DNA of 44,067 bases from Acidobacteriota bacterium (GTDB lineage Bacteria > Acidobacteriota > Vicinamibacteria > Marinacidobacterales > Marinacidobacteraceae), in NCBI GenBank assembly GCA_028877265.1, contig JAPPGX010000002.1:1-44067 (forward strand), read 5' to 3'. The translations under genes and the position numbers were made by a program. This document shows positions 6,259 through 15,058 of this stretch, piece by piece; positions within the stretch are counted from its first letter, which is position 1, and each line of letters begins with the position of its first letter. The notes beneath the pieces are model-generated. The model was given only the letters and a program-made list of their open reading frames with translations, had not been told where the DNA came from and made no database searches.

Positions 6259-8430
6259 CTACCGGCGGCGGTCGCCGCGATCCCGATCGCGGTCCCGGCC
6301 GCCACGGCGCCGCGGCGGCCGCGGCGGCAACGGCGGCAGGCCCGCCCGCTCCCGGATGATGTCCTTGCAGGAAAGGCGCGTCCGTCCGTTGCCGTCCACC
6401 TCGATGACCCGGACCTCGACCTCGTCACCCTCCTGGAGCTCGTCCCGGACGCTGTTCACGTGCCGGTCCGCGATCTCCGAGATGTGAAGCAGGCCGTCCG
6501 TTCCCGGAAGGATCTCCACGAAGGCGCCGAAGTCGACGATCGTCTTCACGACTCCGTGATAGTCGCGTCCGACTTCGGGAAGCTGGCTCACCGCGATGGA
6601 TTCGATCCGCTCCTTCGCCCGCGCCGTGGACTTCGCGTCGAGCCCGGCGATGTGGATGGTCCCGTCGTCCGACACGTCCACCCGCGCTCCGGTCTCGTCG
6701 GTGATCGCCCGAATCGTCTTCCCGCCGGGTCCGATGACCTCGCGAATCTTCCGCACCGGAATCTTCATGGTGAGGATCGCCGGTGCGTACTGGGAAGTTT
6801 CGCTCCGGGGAGCGGGAATCTCGGCCGCCATGACCTTCAGGATCTCGATGCGCGCCCGCCGCGCCTGCTCGAGCGCGTCGCCGACGATGTCGAGCCGCAG
6901 TCCGGAGACCTTGATGTCCATCTGCAGCGCGGTGATCCCGTTAGCGGTGCCCGCGACCTTGAAGTCCATGTCTCCGTAGTGGTCCTCGGCGCCGGCGATG
7001 TCGGTCAGCACCCGGTACTCGTCGCCCCGCGTGATGAGACCCATCGCGATTCCGGCGATCGGAGCCTTGAGCGGCACACCGGCATCCATGAGCGAGAGGC
7101 ACCCCCCGGTCACCGCGGCCATGGAACTCGACCCGTTGGACTCCAGGGTGTCGGAAACCACCCGGATGGCGTAGTTGAACTGGTCTTCGCCAGGGATCGC
7201 GGGCAACAGGGCGCGCTCGGCGAGGGCTCCGTGTCCGATCTCGCGCCGGCCGGGACCACGCATCATCCGGGCTTCTCCGACGGAGAAGGCCGGGAAGTTG
7301 TAGTGCAGGAGAAAGCGCTTTTCCCCGGAGCCGTGTACCCAGTCGAGGCGCTGACTCTCGCTGAGCGGCGCCAGGGTGGTGACCACGAGCGCCTGCGTCT
7401 CCCCGCGGGTGAAGACGGCGGAACCGTGGGTCCTGGGCAGGACGCCGACATCGCAGGACAACTGGCGAATCTCGTCGAACGCCCGTCCGTCGAGGCGCTT
7501 TCCTTCCTCCAGGATCGTGCAGCGGAGGATGTCCTCTTCCATCGCCTTGACGATGCCGGAGGCAGCGGCACGCTCTTCGTCGCTCCGGTCTTCGAGGCTG
7601 GAAGCGATGGCCGTCTTGACCTCGTCGACGGCCCGGGAGGCCTCGAGCTTGCCCGGCGTCTGCAAGGCATCCTTCAGCCGCTCGCGAAATCCGTCCGCGA
7701 TTTCGGTGGCCAGGCCGGGATCCGGATCCTTCGCAACCACCACCTGTTTCTTCGGCTGGAGCCGGCTCACGAGTTCCTGCTGGATGCCGACGATGCGGCG
7801 GATTCCCTCGTGGGCGAAACTGAGCGCCTCCACCATCCGGGACTCGGGTACGTCTTCGGCGCCCGCCTCGACCATCACGATGGCATCCTCGGACCCCGCT
7901 ACCACGAGATTGAGCGCCGACCGATCCAGATCGGAGAACGTCGGGCAGAGAACGAACTCATCGTCCACCAGACCCACGCGCACCGCGCCGATGGAAGTGT
8001 CGAAGGGGAGGTCCGAGATTCCAAGCGCGGCCGCCGCCCCGGTAATCGCCAGAACGTCGGAATCGTTCTCACGGTCCGTGGACAGCAGAAGACAGGTCAC
8101 CTGTGTTTCGCGTCGCCAGCCGCTCGGGAACAGCGGCCGCAGGGGACGATCGATGAGCCGACAGGTGAGGATCTCCTTCTCGTTGGGCCGCCCTTCGCGC
8201 TTGAAGAAGCCGCCCGGGATCCGGCCCGCCGCGTAGAAGCTCTCCCGATAGTCCACCGCCAGCGGCAGGAAATCGACGTCGGGCCGGTCGCTTCGGGAAG
8301 CCGTGACCGCGGCCAGCACGACGGTGTCACCCAATCGGACGGTCACCGCTCCCGCCGCTTGCCGGGCGAGCCGGCCGGTCTCAATAATCAGATCGTTGCT
8401 GCCGATCCGGGTCTGTACCGTTTCAATCAA
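6259..8430 (-). CDS. pnp: Polyribonucleotide nucleotidyltransferase (PNPase)
   Basis: A 723-residue phosphorolytic 3'-5' exoribonuclease that also adds 3' tails to RNA. Two RNase PH cores are visible: the first (about 1-220) with FFKREGRPNEKEILTCRLID and PLRPLFPSG, the second (about 310-530) with LDGRAFDEIR, the catalytic SDTLESNGSSSMA and the acidic metal-site run DIAGAEDHYGDMDFK. A KH domain follows with IREVIGPGGKTIRAI, then an S1 domain with GVVKTIVDFGAFVEI. The last 29 residues are a Pro/Arg/Asp tail (RRRGGRDRDRDRGDRRR), longer and more basic than usual. The start is a TTG preceded by an AGAAGGAAG ribosome-binding site. It lies downstream of rpsO, the common bacterial pairing. Confidence 0.98.
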   Translation of the reverse strand: MIETVQTRIGSNDLIIETGRLARQAAGAVTVRLGDTVVLAAVTASRSDRPDVDFLPLAVDYRESFYAAGRIPGGFFKREGRPNEKEILTCRLIDRPLRPLFPSGWRRETQVTCLLLSTDRENDSDVLAITGAAAALGISDLPFDTSIGAVRVGLVDDEFVLCPTFSDLDRSALNLVVAGSEDAIVMVEAGAEDVPESRMVEALSFAHEGIRRIVGIQQELVSRLQPKKQVVVAKDPDPGLATEIADGFRERLKDALQTPGKLEASRAVDEVKTAIASSLEDRSDEERAAASGIVKAMEEDILRCTILEEGKRLDGRAFDEIRQLSCDVGVLPRTHGSAVFTRGETQALVVTTLAPLSESQRLDWVHGSGEKRFLLHYNFPAFSVGEARMMRGPGRREIGHGALAERALLPAIPGEDQFNYAIRVVSDTLESNGSSSMAAVTGGCLSLMDAGVPLKAPIAGIAMGLITRGDEYRVLTDIAGAEDHYGDMDFKVAGTANGITALQMDIKVSGLRLDIVGDALEQARRARIEILKVMAAEIPAPRSETSQYAPAILTMKIPVRKIREVIGPGGKTIRAITDETGARVDVSDDGTIHIAGLDAKSTARAKERIESIAVSQLPEVGRDYHGVVKTIVDFGAFVEILPGTDGLLHISEIADRHVNSVRDELQEGDEVEVRVIEVDGNGRTRLSCKDIIRERAGLPPLPPRPPRRRGGRDRDRDRGDRRR

Positions 8431-8523
8431 CTTGTTTTCTTCCTTCTCTGGTGCCGGGAACCCGCTTCCGGTTCACGGCGTTCGGTGGCCTGAGCGGCCT
8501 CCCGGCAAATGGGCGCGCTGGAA

Positions 8524-8793
8524 CTACTTTCTGAGGCCGAGGGAGGTGATCAGGGTGCGATACCGTTCGACGTCTTCCCGCCGCAGATAGTCCAGCAGCC
8601 GCCGGCGCCGGCTGACCATGCGGAGCAGGCCCCGCCGCGAGGCGTGGTCCTTCCGATGATCGTTGAAGTGGTCCGCCAGTCCGGTGATCCGCGCCGTCAG
8701 CAGCGCGACCTGGACCTCGGGTGAACCGGCGTCCGTTTCGTGCCGCCGGTACTTCTCGACGATGCCGCGCCGTGATGTCTGTGTGAGTGCCAA
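8524..8793 (-). CDS. rpsO: 30S ribosomal protein S15
   Basis: Translating from the TTG at 8793 gives 89 residues, the standard S15 length, beginning [19 protein letters not shown] longer frame extends upstream without similarity, so the TTG with AGGGA about eight bases before it is preferred. Family features are [19 protein letters not shown], the helix [19 protein letters not shown] and [18 protein letters not shown]15 binds 16S rRNA in the central domain and seeds platform assembly. pnp follows after about 93 bp, matching the widespread rpsO-pnp arrangement. Confidence 0.97.
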   Translation of the reverse strand: MALTQTSRRGIVEKYRRHETDAGSPEVQVALLTARITGLADHFNDHRKDHASRRGLLRMVSRRRRLLDYLRREDVERYRTLITSLGLRK

Positions 8794-8983
8794 TTCCCTG
8801 TTTCCCTGTTTGCCGCCAGCCGGGCCGGCGCTGCTTCGGTCTTTGCTATGCCGCCTGATGAATGCTTCGGTCTGCCGGGCTCGCTGCCCGCCGGCCAAGA
8901 CGCTCGGTCTTCGTGATCACAATTCCCGGGTCGGCTGGTCGTTCGCGGCGCACCTTACCACACGGGAGGAGCCGCGTCGCGTC

Positions 8984-9286
8984 CCGGTCCGGAGACCGGC
9001 GTTCCAAGCCGTATGCCCCATTCGGGGGGAAAGTGTGAAAGGGGGGCTGGCCCCCCTTTCACGAAAAAAGACAGCGCGAATCGGAAGTCGCCTGCCTCGC
9101 CGGATCGGCCTTTGTAGCTCAGCCTGGGACAGCATCATGCGGCGAGTTCCGATTCGGAGGCACGAAGTGCCGTTCGGGTTGGGGGTGGGGCGCTCTCCCA
9201 CCGGTTGCCTGACATCGCATCTTGAACACGCGGAGGCGCCCCACCCCCAGCCCGACCAGTGCGCGCGCCGGTCCGGGGACCGGCGA
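8984..9286. repeat. Structured intergenic repeat related to family B, with tRNA-like insert
   Basis: This element fills most of the gap between rpsO and truB and ends just before the truB stop. It is bounded by hairpins CCGGTC-CGGA-GACCGG (8984-8999) and GCCGGTC-CGGG-GACCGGC (9267-9284). Inside are the perfect stem GTGAAAGGGGG/CCCCCTTTCAC (about 9035-9062), the stem AATCGGAAGTCGCC (9079-9092) with GGCGAGTTCCGATT (9141-9154), the hairpin GGCAC-GAA-GTGCC (9159-9171), and GGGGGTGGGGCGC pairing with GCGCCCCACCCCC (about 9180-9250). The first three correspond to stems in the 5974-6255 copy, with changed sequences that still pair. Confidence 0.7.
9107..9136 (+). other. tRNA 5'-half-like fragment inside a repeat
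   Basis: GGCCTTTGTAGCTCAGCCTG and the following GGACAGCATC resemble an acceptor strand plus D-arm of a tRNA (TAGCTCAG..GG..AGCATC). No anticodon arm, T-arm or 3' acceptor strand follows, and the D-stem does not pair well. It forms the loop of a stem within the rpsO-truB repeat. It is therefore a tRNA relic or chance likeness, not a functional tRNA gene. Confidence 0.25.
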
Positions 9287-9294
9287 TCCAGGAC

Positions 9295-10224
9295 TCATTC
9301 GCCGCCGCCCCCACCCGTGTTCCAGACGACCACCGGGCGCCAGCCGTCAGGCGCGGCCGAAACAACGGCAATCAGCGCCGGACCACTCTCATCACCCGAA
9401 TCCGCTGGAGAATCGAGGGTCGCCACCGCGCAGCGGACCTCGGCGTCCGATGGCGGGCCCCCGGCTTCGTCCCCGTGTTCCCCCGCAAGGCTGTATGGGA
9501 GCAGGCGGCCGTGCCCCAGGAGCCGCGACCCCTCCTCCGGGACGAGGAGCCGCGGGATCCCTCTCAAGGCGGCGAGCGGGTCCAGGAGACGCGCCGCGAT
9601 GGCGTCGCGATCCGGCAACTCGTCGAGCCGCGCCGCGGCCGACACCTCGAAGGGCCCCACTCCGGTACGCCGCAGGGCGGCCAGGTGAGCCGCGCCGCCG
9701 AGCCGCTCGCCGAGGTCCCGGGCGAGGGCTCGGATGTACGTGCCCGGCCCTACCTGACAGGCGAACTCCGCCACCTTCCCGTCGTAGCCGAGGAGCTGGA
9801 GTTCGTCCACGCGGACCCGGCTCGGGGCCAGCCGTACCGGACGGCCGGCCCGCGCCAGCCGGTACGCCCGGCGGCCCCCGACCTGCTTCGCCGAGTAGCG
9901 GGGAGGGACCTGGTCGATTTCTCCGAGGAACTCCGGAAGCACCCGCTCGATCGCCGACGATTCCGGACAAGCGGCGGGAGCGCCCAGCGGTTGCCCGGTA
10001 CCGTCGTCGGTATCGGTGGCCTGCCCGAAACACACCCGGGCGCGATACCGCTTGGCGCCCGCGGCCACGAACCGGACGAGCCGGGTAGCCCGGCCTACGC
10101 AGACGGGCAGCAGTCCGGTTGCGAAGGGGTCGAGGGAACCGGCGTGACCGGCCCGGACTCCGCCGAGGGTCGCCCGGATACGCCGCACGACCGCGAAGGA
10201 GGTGAGTCCCTCCTCCTTGTCCAC
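9295..10224 (-). CDS. truB: tRNA pseudouridine(55) synthase
   Basis: A 309-residue TruB, which makes pseudouridine-55 in the T-loop of tRNAs. It shows the N-terminal DKEEGLTSFAVVRRIR, the catalytic block RAGHAGSLDPFATGLLPVCVG with the active-site Asp, the strand RYRARVCFGQATDTDDGTG and PPRYSAKQVGGRRAYRLARAG. The GTG at 10224 is used here. Upstream in frame the codons read GLLLV, which match the usual TruB first strand, so a CTG at 10245 overlapping the rbfA stop (CTGA) may be the true start. A PUA-like C-terminal region is divergent. It lies between rbfA and rpsO in the ribosome-biogenesis block. Confidence 0.96.
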   Translation of the reverse strand: MDKEEGLTSFAVVRRIRATLGGVRAGHAGSLDPFATGLLPVCVGRATRLVRFVAAGAKRYRARVCFGQATDTDDGTGQPLGAPAACPESSAIERVLPEFLGEIDQVPPRYSAKQVGGRRAYRLARAGRPVRLAPSRVRVDELQLLGYDGKVAEFACQVGPGTYIRALARDLGERLGGAAHLAALRRTGVGPFEVSAAARLDELPDRDAIAARLLDPLAALRGIPRLLVPEEGSRLLGHGRLLPYSLAGEHGDEAGGPPSDAEVRCAVATLDSPADSGDESGPALIAVVSAAPDGWRPVVVWNTGGGGGE

Positions 10225-10241
10225 GAGGAGGAGTCCGGAAG

Positions 10242-10667
10242 TCAGTTGTCCTCCTCGCCCCGCCGCGCGGGCGTCTCCCGGGCGCCGCCCTCCGGGGGCT
10301 CGTCGCCGGCGGTCCGGGGGCGGGCGGCGCGCTCCCGGTCGAGGATCTGCTCCAGGCGGATCGAGAACTCGACCGACGGATCGAACACGAACCGGATCTC
10401 CGGAGTGGCGCGCAGCCGGACTCTCGATCCCAGGAGGGTTCGCACCCGGCCGCGCGCCCGGCCGAGAACGGCGAGCGTCTCCTTCCGGTCGGCTTCGCCG
10501 CCGTAGACCGAGACGTAGACCCGGGCCAGGGTGAGATCTCCGGTCAGCTCGACGCGCGTCACCGTCGCGCGCCCGACCCGGGGATCCGCCAGCTCGAAAC
10601 GCAGGATGCCGGCCACCTCCCGGCGGATCGCCTCGGCGACCCGTTCGCGCCTTCCCCCGGTTCTCAT
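10242..10667 (-). CDS. rbfA: 30S ribosome-binding factor A
   Basis: A 141-residue RbfA, a KH-fold assembly factor for the small ribosomal subunit. The start is the ATG giving MRTGGRRERVAEAIRREVAG, with AGGA about ten bases upstream. Core motifs are DPRVGRATVTRVELTGDLTLA, ARVYVSVYG and the C-terminal strand RATPEIRFVFDPSVEFSIRLEQ cut across its usual positions. The final 30 residues are a Glu/Arg/Pro-rich tail. It sits between ylxP and truB, as in many bacteria. Confidence 0.95.
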   Translation of the reverse strand: MRTGGRRERVAEAIRREVAGILRFELADPRVGRATVTRVELTGDLTLARVYVSVYGGEADRKETLAVLGRARGRVRTLLGSRVRLRATPEIRFVFDPSVEFSIRLEQILDRERAARPRTAGDEPPEGGARETPARRGEEDN

Positions 10668-10686
10668 CGGTTGGTCCTGAAGCCAG

Positions 10687-10995
10687 CTAGTCCTCGACGG
10701 CGAGCCACTCGACCGCGGTGTCCGCCACCTCCGAAGGGTACGCGCGAATGGCGATGCTGCGCGCCGTCTCCAGCCGGGCGCCGACGACCTCCTCGCCGAG
10801 ACCGACGGCGACCACGGATATCTCCGCCTCACGAAGCATCTCCGGATCTCCGGTTTCGGCGACCGCCACCAGGCAGCGGGCGCGCAACCGGTCCGACAGC
10901 GACCGGACCACGCTGCGCCGGTCCTTCCGCGACCGCGCGTAGGGGAGGCGCAGGCTGATGCGGAGGAGTCCCACCCGCGTTCGGGGACCGGTCAC
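10687..10995 (-). CDS. ylxP: DUF503 / YlxP-like protein
   Basis: A 102-residue protein of the DUF503 family. Characteristic parts are VGLLRISLRLPYARSRKDRR, the helix SVVRSLSDRLRARCLVAVAE and AEISVVAVGLG. Members are small, ferredoxin-like in fold and nearly always encoded between infB and rbfA, exactly as here. Some have been linked to ribosome maturation, but the reaction or partner is not firmly established. It is separated from rbfA by 19 bp and from infB by about 50 bp. Confidence 0.9.
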   Translation of the reverse strand: MTGPRTRVGLLRISLRLPYARSRKDRRSVVRSLSDRLRARCLVAVAETGDPEMLREAEISVVAVGLGEEVVGARLETARSIAIRAYPSEVADTAVEWLAVED

Positions 10996-11047
10996 GCGAT
11001 GAGGTGCCTACCGGGAGCCGGGCCGCGCGACCGTCCGCCCACCAGGT

Positions 11048-13768
11048 TCAGTCGGCGACCGGACTGACCTGCTCCTCGCGGAACGCCTCGATGATGTCGC
11101 CGATCTTCACGTCGTTGTAGCCGGCGATTCCGACACCGCATTCGAAGCCCTCGCGGACCTGGGCCACGTCTTCCTTGAACCGGCGGAGGCTGCCGATGCG
11201 CCCGGTGTGCACCAGCCGGCCGTCGCGGACCAGCCGCACCCGGGAGTTCCTCGGGACATTGCCCGCGAGGACGTAGGAACCGGCGACGACCCCCACTCGC
11301 GGCACCTGGAACGTGCGCCGCACCTCGATCTTCCCGAGTTCGACGATCTCCGTTTCCGGTTCCAGAAGTCCGGCGAGCGCCTTCTCCATCTCCTCGACGA
11401 GGTGATAGATGACCGTGTGGCCGCGAATCTCGACCTTCTCCTGCTCGGCGAGCCGTTGCGCCTGTGGATCCGGACGCACGCCGAAGGCGACGATGATGGA
11501 CTCGGTCGCCGACGCCAGGTTCACATCGCTCTCCGAGACGGCGCCCGCGCCGGCGTGAATCACCCGGACCTTGACGTCCTCCGTCGACAGCCGTTCCAGC
11601 GCGTCGCGGACGGCCTCCACCGTTCCCCCGACATCCGCCTTCACCACGATCGAGAGTTCCTTCAATCCGCCGCTCATCTGGGCGTGCAGGTTCTGGAGGT
11701 TCAGCCGCTGGCGGCCCTCGATCAGCTGCAGCCGGGCTTCTTCCTTCTTCTCCTCCGCCGTGCGGCGCGCTTCCGCCGGCGTCTGGCTGGCCGAGAAGGG
11801 ATCGCCGACCACCGGCACCTCGGTGAGTCCGAGCACCTCGCAGGGCGTGGACGGAGGCGCCTTCTTCATCCGCCGCCCCGATTCGTCAAGGAGCGCCCGC
11901 ACCTTGCCCCAGGCCGCGCCGGCGCTCACCGTGTCGCCGACGGACAGGGTGCCCTCCTGAACCAGGAACTGGGCCACCGGGCCACGGCCCTTGTCCTTCC
12001 GGGCCTCGAGGACGACGCCCTGGGCGCGCCCCCGCGGATTCGCGGTGGGTTCCTCGAGCTCCGCCACGTCGAGCACCGACTGCAGCAGTTCCGGGAGCCC
12101 GTCGTGGGTCTTCGCCGACACCTTGCAGAAGATGGAGTCGCCGCCCCAGTCCTCCGGAGTCACCTCGCGCTCCGCGAGCTGACGCATCACGAGGTCGGGA
12201 TCGGCCGCCGGCTTGTCCATCTTGTTCACCGCCACCACGATCGGCACCCCCGCCGCGCGAGCGTGGTTCAGCGCCTCGATCGTCTGCTCCTTGACGCCGT
12301 CATCCGCAGCCACCACCAGGATCACCACGTCGGTGACGCCAGCGCCGCGGGCCCGCATCTTGGTGAAGGCCTCGTGCCCCGGCGTGTCCAGGAAGACGAG
12401 CCGGTGGCCGTTCGTCTCCACCGTATAGGCGCTCATGTGCTGGGTGATGCCGCCCGCCTCGCTGTCGACCACCCGCGCGCTGCGGATCGCGTCGAGGAGG
12501 CTCGTCTTCCCGTGGTCCACATGACCCATCACGGTGACCACCGGAGCCCGCTCGACCAGATCCTCCTTCTTCCGGTCCTCCTTCGCCTCGCTGGCCGGGA
12601 GAGCCTCGCCAGCGGGCGTCTCGGCCGCCCCGGCCCCGGCTTTGACAAGGGTTCCCCCGTAGTGCTTGACCAGCTTGGTGGCGATCTCGGTATCGAGCGG
12701 CTGATTGATCGACGCCGCCACTCCGTGTTGGAGCAGCAACGACTTGATCACCTCGACGGTCGGGATCTTCATGGCTTCCGCGAGACCCTTCACGGTGATT
12801 CCGTCACTCAGCGCCACCGATGCAGTGGTCCGGTATTCCCGGGTCACCGCCTGGCGCAACCCCGGCGGCAGCGGGCTGTCGAATCCCTCCAGGACCTCGG
12901 GGGTCTCAGCCGGCGCCTGACGCCTCCGCCCCTTGGACCGCCGGCCCGGAGCGGGACGCTGCGCCTTGGGAGGCGCCGACGGCGTCCTCCTCATCGGCGG
13001 CGGAGTCGCCCGGATGCGCGGCGGCGTGGCCCTCCGGACCGGGCGGGTCACGGCGGGCACGATCTTGCGATCCGTGGCTCCGGGCCGGAACTCGGCGGGG
13101 CCCGAGGGTGACGCGATGATCCTGGTCTCGATGCGGCGCGGCGGTGAAGGCGCGGCCTTTTCCGCCGGTTTTTCGGCAGCCGCCGCCATTCGCTCGGAGC
13201 GGACGGGTGCTTCGACCGGCGCGGTACCGGCATCGCTCTCGCGGATCTCCGGGACAGCCGCGGGAGCCGCCTTCTTCTCCTTGGCGGCCTCGGCCGGTTC
13301 TGGAGCGGCTTCGGCTTCCTGGGCGGCGCGCTGGGCTGCCGCCTCGGCACGACGCTGCTCCTCGGCGCGCTGCTCGGCCGCGGCCTCTGCGGCCGAGAGC
13401 CGTGCGGCCTCCTCTTCCGCCTCGGCTCGCGCCTTCGCTTCGGCTTCTTCCTTCGCCTTCTGCTCGGCCTCCTCCCGCGCCTTGCGCTCGGCTTCGCCGC
13501 GCGCTTTCGCCTCGGCGGCCTCCCGCAGGAGGCGCTGCTCGGCGGCTCGCCGGATGTTCTCCGCGGCCTGCAGGCGCCGGTCGGGACGCGATGCCCGCCG
13601 CTGCTGCAGACGCAGCCGGTTCCTGACCTTCCGGGCGTCACTGTCCCGGATGGACGACGAGACGGTCCGGACCCGCAGACTGAAATCCGTCTGAAGAACC
13701 CGGAGGAGCTCGCCCGGCTCCATCCCGACCTCTTTGGCGAGGTCGCTGACCCTGACGGTGGACGGCAT
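11048..13768 (-). CDS. infB: Translation initiation factor IF-2
   Basis: A 906-residue GTPase that brings initiator tRNA to the 30S subunit. The first 55 residues form an IF2-N domain ([20 protein letters not shown]). Residues about 70-165 are a long Ala/Glu/Lys/Arg helix, followed by a Pro/Arg-rich linker to about 300 and a second IF2-N domain ([20 protein letters not shown]). The G domain holds GHVDHGKT (near 413), [13 protein letters not shown] and SAKT. Domains II-IV follow, ending near [18 protein letters not shown]. It starts three bases after the nusA stop, so coupling is likely. Confidence 0.98.
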   Translation of the reverse strand: MPSTVRVSDLAKEVGMEPGELLRVLQTDFSLRVRTVSSSIRDSDARKVRNRLRLQQRRASRPDRRLQAAENIRRAAEQRLLREAAEAKARGEAERKAREEAEQKAKEEAEAKARAEAEEEAARLSAAEAAAEQRAEEQRRAEAAAQRAAQEAEAAPEPAEAAKEKKAAPAAVPEIRESDAGTAPVEAPVRSERMAAAAEKPAEKAAPSPPRRIETRIIASPSGPAEFRPGATDRKIVPAVTRPVRRATPPRIRATPPPMRRTPSAPPKAQRPAPGRRSKGRRRQAPAETPEVLEGFDSPLPPGLRQAVTREYRTTASVALSDGITVKGLAEAMKIPTVEVIKSLLLQHGVAASINQPLDTEIATKLVKHYGGTLVKAGAGAAETPAGEALPASEAKEDRKKEDLVERAPVVTVMGHVDHGKTSLLDAIRSARVVDSEAGGITQHMSAYTVETNGHRLVFLDTPGHEAFTKMRARGAGVTDVVILVVAADDGVKEQTIEALNHARAAGVPIVVAVNKMDKPAADPDLVMRQLAEREVTPEDWGGDSIFCKVSAKTHDGLPELLQSVLDVAELEEPTANPRGRAQGVVLEARKDKGRGPVAQFLVQEGTLSVGDTVSAGAAWGKVRALLDESGRRMKKAPPSTPCEVLGLTEVPVVGDPFSASQTPAEARRTAEEKKEEARLQLIEGRQRLNLQNLHAQMSGGLKELSIVVKADVGGTVEAVRDALERLSTEDVKVRVIHAGAGAVSESDVNLASATESIIVAFGVRPDPQAQRLAEQEKVEIRGHTVIYHLVEEMEKALAGLLEPETEIVELGKIEVRRTFQVPRVGVVAGSYVLAGNVPRNSRVRLVRDGRLVHTGRIGSLRRFKEDVAQVREGFECGVGIAGYNDVKIGDIIEAFREEQVSPVAD

Positions 13769-13771
13769 GAG

Positions 13772-15058
13772 CTAACGGCCCCGTGCCCCCGGCGCGGGCC
13801 GTCTGGCCCGCCCCGGCCGGTCGCTCCGCGCGGGGCCCGACCGGTGGTCGCGCGGTCCATGGCGCCGCGGAGGTCCCCCGCGCCGCCTGTCGGGCCCTCG
13901 TCCCGGAGACCGCGCATCCCGCGGACCGCGCCGGGGAGAACGGGAATCGCGGGAACCGCGCCCCGGAGAACGCCCATCGCGGGGGCCGCGCCGGGAAGGC
14001 GCACCATCGCCGGGACCGCGCCGCCCCCCCCGCGGGGATGCCCCCTCGGCCACGACTTCGATCGGAATGCCGATGAGTTCGGACGCGAGGCGCACGTTCT
14101 GGCCGCGCTTTCCGAGAGTGCGGGGCAACTCGGCTTCCGAGACCGTCACCAGCAGCCCACCGTCCTCACGCAGTCTCCGTGAGCCTTCTTCGCGAGACTC
14201 CTCGTCCACCCTGCGAACGTCGAGCACTTCCGCCGGGCGCAGCGCGTTCCGCGCAAACCTCTCCACCTGCTCGTTCCACAGAACCACGTCCACGCGTTCC
14301 CCGCGAAGTTCACGGCTCACCGCACGAATGCGGGAGCCCCCCGGCCCGAGACACGCCGCCACCGCATCCACGTCGGGCGCCCCGCTGGACACCGCAACCT
14401 TGGCCCGGAGTCCCGGATGACGCGCTACCGCCCGGACCCGGACGACGCCGCGACGGACCTCCGGCGTTTCCCGTTCGATCAATCCCGCCAGCACGGACGG
14501 GGCGATCCGGGAAAGGATGACCGGAGGATCGTGGGGCTCGATGGCGTGAACGGCGACCCGGATGGTGTCTTCGGGATTGAAGACCTCGTGGCGGCTCTGC
14601 TCCGCCGCGGGCAGCCGCCCCTCGACCGGTCCCAGGTTGACGATGAGATCCTGCCCCTCGCGGCGAGCGACGATGGCCGTTTCGAGCTTTCCGACGCGCT
14701 CCCGGTAGCGCTCGGCGCGGGCGAGCATCCGGGCGGCTCGCAGCCGTGCTTCGAGCACGGCGCGGGCCGCCCGCGCCGCGCTGCGGGCGGCGGTCCCGAA
14801 GGGAACGGGGATTTCGACCAGGTCGCCGGGCGACGCACCCTCGGGTGCGGCAGCGACAGCCACCTGCGTCTCGGGATCCTGGACCTCCGCCGCCACCCGC
14901 TTTCGGGCGTAGCAGATCAGGCGCCCCTTGCCGGCGTCGAGGCGCGCGCTCAGGGAGCGGCCGCTGCTCTGCGACGCGGCAAGGCCCGCCGCCTGTTCGA
15001 CGCCGGCGATGATCTCGGCCCGATCGACCTCCACGGCGAGTTCCTCGATGGCGGCCAT
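13772..15058 (-). CDS. nusA: Transcription termination/antitermination factor NusA
   Basis: The 428-residue reading starts at an ATG whose last base is shared with the rimP stop (ATGA); longer upstream frame is not conserved. The N-terminal RNA-polymerase-binding domain covers about 1-125. An S1 domain follows (VGKLETAIVARREGQDLIVN), then KH domains with CLGPGGSRIRAVSRELRGE and LGKRGQNVRLASELIG. The last 90 residues (339-428) are an Arg/Gly/Ser/Pro tail with imperfect decads such as RDGRSPGRGS, RDSRSPRRGP and RDARSPGRGP; usual NusA proteins end soon after KH2 or carry acidic repeats instead. Order rimP-nusA-infB is the conserved one. Confidence 0.96.
   Translation of the reverse strand: MAAIEELAVEVDRAEIIAGVEQAAGLAASQSSGRSLSARLDAGKGRLICYARKRVAAEVQDPETQVAVAAAPEGASPGDLVEIPVPFGTAARSAARAARAVLEARLRAARMLARAERYRERVGKLETAIVARREGQDLIVNLGPVEGRLPAAEQSRHEVFNPEDTIRVAVHAIEPHDPPVILSRIAPSVLAGLIERETPEVRRGVVRVRAVARHPGLRAKVAVSSGAPDVDAVAACLGPGGSRIRAVSRELRGERVDVVLWNEQVERFARNALRPAEVLDVRRVDEESREEGSRRLREDGGLLVTVSEAELPRTLGKRGQNVRLASELIGIPIEVVAEGASPRGGRRGPGDGAPSRRGPRDGRSPGRGSRDSRSPRRGPRDARSPGRGPDRRRGGPPRRHGPRDHRSGPARSDRPGRARRPAPGARGR

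Noticed and set aside
5746..8493. Long plus-strand frame of 915 codons antisense to pnp
   Set aside because: It begins inside the repeats and runs antisense to a clear PNPase; no domain is recognisable.
9107..9154. Functional tRNA gene
   Set aside because: Only a 5'-half-like stretch is present; no anticodon arm, T-arm or acceptor 3' strand.
11207..13111. Plus-strand frame of 634 codons antisense to infB
   Set aside because: His/Arg-rich shadow of IF-2 with no family features.
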